This document shows positions 36,201 to 48,200 of a stretch of DNA of 64,000 nucleotides, in pieces. The position numbers and the translations under genes were made by a program. The notes under the pieces were generated by a model. That model saw only the letters and a program-made list of their open reading frames with translations, ran no database searches and was not told the origin of the DNA. The DNA is from Episyrphus balteatus. Taxonomy: Eukaryota > Arthropoda > Insecta > Diptera > Syrphidae. Position 1 is the stretch's first letter, and each line of letters starts with the position of its first letter. The stretch lies in assembly GCF_945859705.1 (NCBI RefSeq), contig NC_079137.1, forward strand, positions 34,717,554 through 34,781,553, given 5' to 3'.

Positions 36201-39200
36201 ATACCTTCTATTGGAATACCATCCTTCCACCAGGATAGTTTTGCAGGTGGATTACTTGAACTGGAATCACAGATAAGGGTTGCCTCATTGCCCGGCTTAA
36301 GTTCTTCAGGTTCAACACGAATTTTGACTGTTTCTGGTGCAACTATATGTACGATATAAACAAAATACAAAGTCATGTTAGAAAAGAATTTCAATATAGT
36401 TTTTTATTAAATTTAATTTGTTTTTTTTTTTTTAAACAATTTATTTTTACTTACAATGTACACTTAAAGTTGTAGATTCGAATAAGGGAATTTCAGTGGC
36501 ACTATTGTGGGATTCGCATCGATAGTGTGCTTGGTTGTCAGTTACATTTGCCAATATTGTTATTTCAGCTGATACAGTCTTATCGCCTGCCCGGATAACA
36601 GAATTCACCTGTAATGATGATAGAATCGAATAAATACATACATTTTCATATACAAAAATAAAAAGAAGTCCTTTCACATTGTTATCTTATTTTAGGAAGA
36701 ATATGAGAAGAAGAAGAAGATAAAAAAAAAGCAATCATCTTTTGATCTCGAAATCCCCCCCCAAAAAAACCCCTCCCCCCTTAAGCCCTCTAACGTATCA
36801 TACATATTAAAACGTTGAACTCAAAACAAAACAACATGGTATACAAAAAAAATAAGCAGAAACAAGCTTCAAAAAATATAAATACAAAATAGAGAAACAT
36901 AACCTTTAGCCTCATAAAAGGACCTTTTTTTTCAAAAGCATTGAAACGGAAGCTGGTAATCCCTTGTCCTACGGCAAGATTTGCCTTTGTTCTCCAATTA
37001 TATTTGTGTAGTGTGGCACTTTTTTGTGTAAGCAAACTTACAGGGCATAAATACACACACACACACACACATACGAAATAACAACGTAAACAACAACAAA
37101 AAAACACATGTGCATTCCCAACGAATTGTAATATAAAAATGTATTCAAATAAAAACAGTAGTGTGCGAAGGTGGAAAAGGTTTGTTAAAAATTGATTCTT
37201 CATAAACAAAATTGTCAAGGCTTCGAATATTTGAAGGAAAACTTTAGAATGAATGGGTTAGTTTTATAATCAAAAGTTTAACATCAATTTTGGTAGCGGA
37301 AAAATAGTGCATTGCGTTGAAGAATAAATTCGTCACTTCTTGAAAGATTGTTTTGAACTTATCGGCCACGGTAAAAAAGAATTTATATATTCGTGAACTT
37401 TTCAGCGAACTTTTCGACTATGCATTTATTATAGAATACTTGGCCAGAAACTTTTGATAGCGATGGCTTTTTTCGAGAAGTATGGAATATTTATTTTTAT
37501 TAGAATATTAACCATTGAAATGAAATGATGCGTTCGAAATATTTCAAAATTCAAAGGTCTTCCAGGTGAAAACCTGGTAGTTTTGTCATGCATGTCGTCA
37601 AACCCTCTAAGAATGGAGTGACGTTGCTCTTCCCATTTTTGACTTTTGAAAAACTTAAAAGAAAACATTCATCTTTGTTATTGATGTTAACACAAATTAA
37701 AGTCACCGTAACCCAACTTTTAAGTTTAAGCGATTGGAAAATCTTAATCGAAAAATTTCCAGACAGAATTTTAATTAATTGCGGATTCTAGCCAACGCTA
37801 CCAGTCAATTTTAAGGTTTTATTTTATCAAACTTTATTACAACGTGTTGCCAAAATCTTTTAGAGGCTAGAAGCCGGATTTGAAAAATCTTGGAGCCAAA
37901 AATATGGCCGCTTTAAAAATGGTCAAAAAACGCATCACTAATTTTTTTTTTGTTAAGATTTTTGACTGTTTTCAGATAACTTTTGCTTAACAGACTTCAA
38001 ATAAAACTTTTTGTTTTTAACCAACTTCCCAAAGAAGGAGGGAGGTTGATAACCTCGTATTCCTCTGTATTTTTTAACCGACTTCAAATAGGAGGAGTAT
38101 ATCAATTAGTCGGGTGAACCGATTTTGAAAATTCTTTTTATACTTGAAAGCTGCTGCCTGTAATCCCATTTCAATTTTGCCAGTAGAATGCATACAAAAA
38201 CATAAATCTAAGTTTCGTTCCATAGAAGTTTACATCTCTGGCGGATTTCTATTGTAATAGCTTAGTTCAAAATTTTAAGATCCAAATTTTGATAAATTGG
38301 AAATCAAAATTTTAAGAAGCAAGTTAAATGTCCAAGGATATAAAGGCGGCTGTGGCAATGCCGTTTTATACAAGAATTTTAAAAGTTTCTGTTCTCAAAC
38401 CAGGGATGAAAAATTGTCTTTCAGCATCGAAAGTGAAATAAAAAGTGTATCGAATTGTACTTTTTTATTCTTTCAACTTTAAAGCCGTGTGTAAATTGCT
38501 TTAAATAGTTAACACCGTGTAAAATTGTTGACACTATTGAAGTGAATAAAAAATTTTCAGCGGTATGGCTTTCTGTTTAATAATAATTTTCTCTGCCTCT
38601 TTTCTGCCAAGAAACTCCTTTTTACTAAAAAAAAAAAAAAAACAAAACCATCTGCAAAACAAATTTACATAACTCAAATTTAACCAGGTCCCAGAGCCCA
38701 ATACATTTTTAACAGCTGAAATTTTTTTATTCACCTCAATATTGTCAACATTTTTACACGGTGTTAACTATTTAACGTAATTCACACACGGCCTAATTGA
38801 AGAATAACTTAAATAAAAATTAATTTTGAATGAACAAACAATTTTTAGATTAAAAAAAATATTTTTGTTTTTCAAAAATTCGGAAAAAAATATTTACATA
38901 ACAAGATTTAATTTTTTGCTAAGCGTAGTATGCAGCTGAAGCAAAACGAAAGTTTCCATACAAAAATTTCATAACGAAATCTTGAAAGAAAAAATTTCGT
39001 TTTTTGGTACGTAGCTTTAGGGAAAATTTGGAGAGTTTTCACTCATTTGCCACTTACTTTTTATTGTCCTCTGCCTTTTTCTTGATTCCAAGAGCAGTTT
39101 TGACGTTTTTTTTTCACTTTTAATTCATTTATTTCTTGTGGTAAAAATTATTTTCTGTAGTTTTTTCTTGATTTTTAATGCATTTGGGTTTCTTTATTTT

Positions 39201-42200
39201 GACTTTGATAGACAACTCGATGATATTTTTTCGTTAGCATTTTCGTTGTCGACTTTGGAGACTTGAAATTTTTTCGTTTCGCTTAAGCTGCGTACTACGC
39301 TTTAGCGTCAATAGCTATAAAACTAAGGAAAAACAAATGAAAAAGCCTTAAATTTATCAATTTTTTGAAAGAAAATGTCCTCAAAAGTAAATTTAATTTC
39401 TTGGAATTAAGGCTTTAAATATACCTTTGAATGTTCTTTTTAAATCAAAAGTATGGTTGACAAATAATGCAGTTTCAATAAAATCTTAGATGAATCCAAA
39501 AGGAAAAATTGATGGATAATACATTTTACATTGATATAAGCGGAAGTGCAAAACTGTGTCGAATTTAGTAAAAGTGTATTTGAGTACTTTAGCAAAGCCA
39601 AGTGTATCAAAAAAAGTACAATCGTATCGACTTTTGCAACCCAGTCTCAAAGACTTAAGCTGTATAAGGTGTCTTCTTTACGGCCTCAGATTTTCGACCA
39701 CAAATTTTGATGACTTAATGTAGGTTTCTTCTAGATCCTGGTTCGGGAGTTCACTGATTTATTGTTCCTTGGATTTTTTTCGGCTACCAATTTTATTAGA
39801 AGTGATGGTCATTCTTCTAGTGACTCCAGGTTGATTCAGGAATACAATCCCGGCAATTAAACGGAATAATTCAGCAAAACAGGCGAAAAAGACAAATCAA
39901 CAGGAGAGCCTCTCAATTTAACGGATGTTCCCTGACAATCAACGCAAATTTATGTAATCGTGACTTATCGCGATTTTGCCGATTATTCATGTTCTACTTA
40001 ACTCGCTGCGACTTGTATGAATGCAAAGTTTAATTTTCTATATTATTAAAGGGTCTACTGCTGAACAACTGGAGTACGAGATAAATTGCGGTTAGCGGCT
40101 ATAATTGTACGTTAATCATTTAAGTAGGAAGATAGTAGGAAATGTAACACTTTAGTACAATTTGTTAATAAAATTAAATTATGAATTTTTCGTTATTCTC
40201 GTAGCACACTTTCTTGATCGGTTTTCCATTTCACAGAACAGAACATACTTTTTCATTTGCGATAAAGAACTTCATTTTGGCGTTATTTAATATTCTAAAT
40301 TTTCCACAGTACTGTAACTGAAAACCTAGCAAGTATTTATATACGCCAATGCGGATTTGTAATTTGTTTTACGTAAAATTCACCAGGCAACAATTCGAAG
40401 AGAAATTCTAAGAGTTGGCTTTTGTTTGTCCTACACTTGGGCAAACATCATTTTCTCGAAAAACTGTCTTGCTGATATGTCGTCCTCGAAGCTTGTTAAA
40501 ACTATGTTGAAACCAACAAACCATGTTCACTGTTCAGATGGATGTGTGTTACCGACTTTTATACTTCAAAAAAAAAAAAAAATAAAAAAGAGACTTGCAA
40601 ACAGTTTAAAAGGACATTTAAGTGTCCTTATCCCTTTAGTTTGCTATGTGTGTATGTTTTGCATATTATTTTGTATGTTCCAATGTGGACGAACACCACT
40701 TTTATATCTACTACAAAAAAAAAGAACAGCACATGTTATCCCTGCCTACTACATTCAAGTTGAAAATGTCTCAAAAAACACCAACAAAAAAAAAAAAAAA
40801 AAAATTAATTACTTTTGAAAATAGAAAATAGTTTTTCGAAGAATGTTTTTCTCTGCCATTTAACATTCATAAAGTGGAAATAAAATAAAAATAAAAAGTG
40901 TAATTAATTTGCTAGTTTTTGTATATAATTACTACAAACAGAAACCAGTAAACCCTACATATAGACCAGACACCTTTAACAAGTTGAAAATTTTCCTTTT
41001 TCCCATTTCTTTTTTTTTTTTTTTCAAAGTTATAAACTCTTACATGTGTAAGTGTATAACAGTTTTTTATAGAAAAAAATACAAAAAATGAAAATAAAAA
41101 TAATAACTTACCCTTTTATCGTTTTTGTACCACGTTAAAGTAGCCAAAGGATTTCCGCCTGATGAAACGCAAAGTAATTTTTGAACAGAACCAGCTGGAA
41201 TAATTTGTCCTTCGACATAGCCCGAAATTAAAGGTGCTGAAGGGGGATCTGTATAAATATTAAAAAGAGAAATGAAACAACAAAAAAAATGAGCAAAGCA
41301 TAGATTTATTATTCAAACAAGAAAATGAACAAAAATTTTATATGAATAAAAATGTATAAGAGTGTAAATGTAAAACGTATAGAAAATATATTTTAATATT
41401 CTGTGTAAAAAATTCTTACAAAAAAGACTTGTTGGAATGAAATGTATACCTCTTTTGAGGGTGTTTATAGGTGTTTGAAAATGCAGAAAATAATTTACAA
41501 CGCACAGTAGTAAACTTGCGTCTTTGTTACATGAGGATTTTAATTGAAACCTCAGAGGATTCTTTTGAAAAAGTATATATGAGAGATATAATTTTCTAGG
41601 GTTGTTGCGTTGCAGTTTGATGGTGGAAATGTAGATTCTTCGAAATCTTGTTTTTATGTAGGAATATCTACAGTTGACAAAGCATCAAACAGATTTTTCA
41701 ATTATTAATTTTATTTTGTGGGTTTTTTTTTTTGTTGAAAATACATGGTTGTTCATTAAATTAGTTCAAATTTCAACATTATATTCACAAAGATTTATAT
41801 ACCTGTACAATACCTATATGTTTTCAAAAAAATGCTATACAAAATATAGATGTGGTAAAATTTTCTAATTAACTGTCTTGTGTATCCAGGCTTAATACTG
41901 AAAACTAACATATTTTTTGATTTAAATTTTCTTAAAATTAAATATTTTTAAATTATATTTTTATTAAATCAGGAAAAATGTAACGGCCTTTTAATTAAAT
42001 TTTTTAATTCCCTACTTTATATTTTAGAATATTTTAACTTTTATTTTTGTTTAATTTTATTTGTTTTAATATAGATAATTGTCTGTTATACAAAAAGTTG
42101 CCGTTGTAAAATTTTCAAACTCAGAATACAACTGTCTTGGTTCATTCAATTTTTACGTTAAAATAAAATAAAATAAAAACAAAATAAAATAAAATAAAAT

Positions 42201-45200
42201 AAAATAAAATAAAATAAAATAAAATAAAAATAAAATAAAATAAAATAAAATAAAATAAAATAAAATAAAATAAAATAAAATAAAATAAAAATAAAATAAA
42301 ATAAAATAAAAACAAAAAAAGTTTCATTTTGTTTATGGAGAATAATGATACTGAGATTTTGGAAAAAAATTAATATAAAAATTTTGCCTATATGTCGCTC
42401 GCTGTTTTAATAATTTTGAGTTTGGCAAAAAAAAGGGAATTGTTTTTTAAAGACTGCAAACTTAAACTGACAAGACACTAGCCTAACTGCCAGTATAGAC
42501 GAAACAAACGAAAATTAAATGTGATAATTGTTTTTGTATTTTGATTTGTTTTAGTCATACCAGAAAATACAGTAGAGCGTAGAGGAAAACCACGCATAAG
42601 GTGGCGAACGCAAGGTGAAGGGGACCTAAATCTTGACGTGCTTCCTGCTCAACGGGAAAAAGCTAGTTATTTAAAAAGTTGGCTGGAGACGCTTATTGAC
42701 CATAAGTAATGAAGCATATAAATTTGCTTTATAATACCTATATAGGTATATTAGGGTGATCCTTATTTGGAACATGCAGTTAGATATAGAGCCCTCTTAG
42801 GTTAGGTTAGGTAGAAATGGCTGTCAGGAAAACAACTGACACACTTAGACCACTTATTAGTACGTTGTGATACCATGATTTTGCAAGGAAATTCCTCAGT
42901 AATTAAACCAGTTGGAGCCTTTAATGAAGCGGTGAAGGTTGAAGATGTCAGTATTAATTGGTTCACTAGTATCTTCTAAGAAGTACTCTTCCAAGTATAA
43001 TTTACGTCCACTGGAAAGGGCAGGACATGAGCAGAGAAGATGTTGGATTGTTTCTTCTTCTTCCTTATTAAAGCAACTTCTACAGAAGTCGTTTGAGACT
43101 ACCTGTTAGGACACTCATTAGAGAGCTGATATGAAATCTTCTTAGAGACAATAAATTTTTCGAAGGACCACATTGAGGTAGATATATGTATGTATTGACA
43201 TTGAATATTTTTTGGACCAAAATTAACGGTACTTGCTAATGACAAATATTGAAAAGGTTGCTACTCTCAATAACGCTTTAACGATCTGGATTACAAAAAT
43301 ACTTGTCTGCGTCCAACATTTGAATTTTGATTTCGAGTGTTTGTGACTTTTGACTAAATAAATTTTTTTTTCAACGACTACTTTAACAAAAAACGTTTTT
43401 ATATAAATAGAGGAGCAAATTATCTACGAGTTTTTCAAAAAACTTTACAACGGGACTCACCTTTTAAAACTAATAGAATAGATAATAAAAAACAGTTTTT
43501 CGACATTTGACCCATTTTAAAATGGTGAAAAACATGTGTCATTACGTTTTTTTTTAGGGAATTAAAAAACCCACAAGTGTTGCACATACTTTTTTTTAAA
43601 GCTTCGCCCATTTCAAAGTTATATTATGTGAAAAACCTTCATTTTCGACATTTAACCTTATATAACTTTTGGGGACTTTTGACATTTACCTTAAATCGAC
43701 ATCTCAATACCCTGAATCAATTTTCAACTCTATGCGAATTATTTCTGGGTTCAATGTCTATTATGACCGAAACCGTGGATTTTAAGTACTTTTTTTTTAT
43801 TAAGACAAGTTGTTAGAAAATTACTATGATAAACTGCAACATCAATATCGACCCCAACTTTCTCTTGCACTCAAAAAAAATTTTTTTTTTTAAGAAAGCC
43901 TTTTAATATTAATAAGGTTGCAAAAAGAGTTTGGTAATAAGAAATTTCAAGTAGATTTTTTTTTGAGAAAATTCTTATTAAAATGAAATGAAAATCCATT
44001 TAAATTGAACAGAGTTTGAACGGATTCTGTTTATTTTAAGTGCCTTATTTTCATTCCCTGCAAGTAGTGTAATTTTTCTTTCCTTCATAAATTAAATTAT
44101 GTTATTTGTTGAAGTTAGAGATTTTGTACTTTGTTATAAAATACTTTGTTTATTTAATGTTATCATGTTGTATTGTTTTTATACGTTTGTTTAATGAAAA
44201 TAAATTAATCATTACTGTTCAGAATCTTAATATATCAGGTTATGTAATGAATTATCAATCCAAATAAGTAATGTTAATGAAAATTCATCAGAAGATACTA
44301 GTAATGAAATACCAATCCAAATAAGTGACGATTCGGCTAGTGAAAATAGCTTTTCTGATGCACAAAATGATTTCATCGATGAAGATTTTCCAGAAAGAAT
44401 CATATCTGAAGAAATATCCGAAGAAGCAATAAGACGATCTACGAGAATAACAAATCCACCAAAAAGATACGGTTATCTATCCTACATGGCTAGCGACAGT
44501 GAAGAAGACCCAAAAACAGTCACTGAAGCAATGAAAAGTGAACATATGTCTGAGTGGAAAAAAGCAATGAACGATGAATATGCAGCTCTTATGAAAAACG
44601 ATACCTGGGAATTAGTTCCATTACCAAAAGGAAAAAAAGCCATAAATTCCAAGTGGACATTCAAGACAAAAAAAGATGCAAGTGGTAATGTTGAAAAATA
44701 TAAAGCTAGATTGGTCGTAAAGGGTTATTCGCAACGTCAAGGGATCGATTATCAAGAAACATTCTCTCCAGTCGTAAGGTACACGTCCATAAGGGTACTT
44801 TTAAGCTTGGCTGTACGCTATGATTTGGATATCGATCAAATGGACGTTGTGACTGCCTTCCTACAAAGCGAACTTAACGAAGAAGTTTACATGAATCTTC
44901 CAGAAGGTTTTGATAATGTTCAAAATAAAGTATGTAAACTCAAGAAATCACTGTACGGTCTCAAACAAGCAAGCAGGGTTTGGAACAAGAAATTGGACGA
45001 AACATTGAAACAAATTGGGCTTCTACAATCTAAAACCGATCCATGCATCTATTACAAGACGAAAAGTAAAGACAAGACTTTTGTCGCTATTTACGTTGAC
45101 GACATACTGATTTTTACCAACAACAAAGATGAAAAAAGAATAATCAAAGAAAATTTGGCTAAATCATTCGAGATGAAAGATTTTGGAGAAGCTAAATTTG

Positions 45201-48200
45201 TGCTTGGCATGCAAATAACACGCAATCGAGAAGAGGGAAAGTTGTGGATAGACCAACGGTACTTAAAAAACATCCTCAAGCGTTTTAATATGGAGGATTG
45301 TAATCCGGTGTCCACACCCCTAGATATCAATCAGAAACTCATCAAAGAAACATGTCAACCAAGTAAAGAAGAAACTGATTATATGAAAACCGTTCCATAC
45401 CAAGAAGCAATCGGCAGCATTTTATATGCAGCACAAGTAAGTCGCCCAGATTTATCTTTTGCAGTGGGGGCTTTATAAAGATTTAATAGCAATCCTTCAA
45501 AATCACACTGGGGAGCGGTTAAACGACTTTTTCGTTATATAAAAGGAACACTAGACTATAAACTGGAATACTCTCGTGACAATGAAGGATGTCTAGAAGG
45601 TTTTTCGGATGCTGACTGGGCTAGTGACTCCGATGACAGAAAATCCACTACTGGTTACCTCTTTAAATACCAAGGGGGACCTATTTCATGGAATGCAAAG
45701 AAACAACCTACTGTCGCTCTCTCCACCACAGAGGCTGAGTATATGGCTTTAGCCTCAACATCTCAAGAAGCGCTTTGGCTTCAATCTTTATTGCGAGAAC
45801 TCATAAATTGGAATCAAGAACTAATATTACAATGTGATAACAAGAGTGCAATAAACCTCTCTAAAAATAACATATATCATGCACGTTCAAAACACATTGA
45901 TATAAGGCATCATTTCGTTCGAGATCTTGTTGAAGAAAAGAAATTAAAAGTAACATATTTGAAAACTGAAGCGATGCCTGCAGACGTGATGACTAAAGGA
46001 CTTCCTGCAACAAAACACGCAACAACTGTTGTAGATTTATTGGTTTTTTAAAAGTATAAAAATCTAGTGGGGGTGTTGAAGTTAGAGATTTTGTACTTTG
46101 TTATAAAATACTTTGTTTATTTAATGTTATCATGTTGTATTGTTTTTATACGTTTGTTTAATGAAAATAAATTAATCATTACTGTTCAGAATCTTAATAT
46201 ATCATTATTTACTTACAAGAATATTTGTCATGACTCAATTAATAAGAATTAAGTTAATTTTATATTGAATGGTATTAAATAGTTAAGTCAACAGACACTT
46301 TTCTAAGAACTTCCATTTTTTATTGATTTTCTATTATTACTTTTCTGAAATAATAATATCCAGATTTGCAAAAAAAGTTGAATCCTAAATATCTTATATT
46401 ACAAAATACAGCCTCATAGAATTTCTTAATAAATTTAAAAAATTGAAGAAATATTTTTGTGAAATATATGATTTTGCTGAATTTCATCAAACTTAATAAA
46501 TCTATATGGATTTAGGTGGGATGAATTTCTAGAAATTATGACCCTAGTTGAATAACTTTAAGTTCTATTACGGATAAAAAGTTTCGGGAAGTATTAAGAA
46601 TTTTCAATAACGGTTGGCATTGGGAACTGATATACCTACGCAAATCCAATTTTTCGGAACAATATTGAAGGCCAAATTGTTGATTTAAGATTAATAATAA
46701 TTTTTCAGGTGAATTTTTATTATTTATTATTATTATCCTCCAGACACCTACACATCACGTCAAAATTTCAGAAATTGGAATTAATAAAAATTCTGACTTC
46801 AAGGGAAGAATAACCAAAATTTTTAGAAACAATACAAAATTCTTCTTTAAAATTCATAAAATCTTAGAATATTGATATGTTTTACTTTATCTATTTTAGA
46901 ATTCTGTTTTATATGAAGTTTAACAAAACCATCATATTTGTATGTGTAATTGAATGTCCTTAGCAATACTTTCAAAATATCTTAAAAATTGTTTCCTTTA
47001 TACCTTCTATAAACCTGATACAACTAATTACAAATATATTTGAGATAACAAAACTGCATGTGTAAAGATAAAGATTTTATACCTTCATAACGCATGCATA
47101 TATTCAATAAAACAAATAGCATACATGCTTAACCTGCCTCAAAGATTATCCGTACACATTTTCAAAAACATCCTTTTACTGTTCTCCATGTAACTTTTAT
47201 TTTAATTAAAATTTAACTTCAACAAAAACAATTTGTTTTTCAGTTCCATGGAAACAACAAGATTCCATATCTGTTTTCTAATTCTCTAATATTAAGAAAA
47301 TATAAATTGGAATTTCCAAAGTTCATTGTAAAATAAAATAAATATACACGCTCAGGGAAAATCCTCAAAAAAAAACCATCCTTTTTATATAAAAACAACT
47401 AGCTATTGATTACTTTCAATTCCTTTTAAATACTTACAACAACAACACAAAAAAAAGTGAACTCTGATGTGTACCTTATTTCTTACCTAGGAGATAGCCT
47501 TTGAAACAAAAGATCTCCAAAGGTATATAAAACACACAAAAACTTGAATCGAAACTCATAGAACTCATATACCATTCGATACAGAAAAATAGAAGAACAG
47601 TAAAAATAGAAAAAAAAAAAAAATAGAAAAACAGGAAAGGAAACAACATTGGACAAAATGGCAGACGGAAGGAACGGAACTGTTTATTGATCACCTCTTT
47701 CGGTTTAATTGCCATTTTAGTAGAAAAGGAGACTGTTTTAGCAAAAATTGCCTCACTATTGCACCCACATAAATGAAAACGAAGAACTTATGACACAAGT
47801 TCAGGAAATCAAAGAGGACAAATTGAGTTTTTTGTCTGGGTTCTACCCAGCAAAAAAGCCTCTAGGATGTCAATTTGATATTTGTTTTATATATCTCTCT
47901 ATGATATAGTGAGAGAGATAGTGAGAGAGAGAGAGAGTAAAAGAGAGAGATAGATATTGAATGTGGCAAAGAAATAATTTTGCAAGTGCTACAGGTCAAA
48001 AGGAAATTCAATTACGTATAGTCATGAAATATGAGTTCCAATATTTGCTTGCACCTTTATTTTTGCGAGATTGATGGAAATTCATTTTGATAGAAATGAA
48101 GAAAAAACAATTTTTTGGAGACTCTGAGAGTTAGAGTTGTAAATAAAATCGAGGTATTAATCTTGGATATCTTTTTAGCCGCAAGACAATTTTTTGTGTC

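Larger units (their letters stand above)
36609..41111 (-). other. sns: sns intron, 4.5 kb
   Basis: Contains a CA microsatellite (37053-37072), a stretch rich in AACCGACTTC/GGAGGAG words common in insect repeats (38020-38130), and two TIR elements close together (38484-38792 and 38918-39306). No exon-like frame recognised. Confidence 0.7.
44107..46204 (+). mobile_element. Copia-type LTR retrotransposon, internally deleted
   Basis: 2,098 bp. The two 131-bp LTRs (TG...CA ends) appear identical, and a 5-bp target duplication TTATT flanks them (44102-44106 and 46205-46209). GGTTATG directly after the 5' LTR matches the start of the copia-type initiator-tRNA primer site; a purine run AGTGGGGG precedes the 3' LTR. 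The interior keeps only the end of the integrase-RT linker, RT and RNase H. Gag, protease and integrase are gone. It lies in an sns intron, antisense to sns. Identical LTRs imply a recent insertion. Confidence 0.95.

Noticed and set aside
42142..42327. 61-codon minus strand Phe/Ile/Leu-rich frame
   Set aside because: It is a translation of the TAAAA microsatellite.
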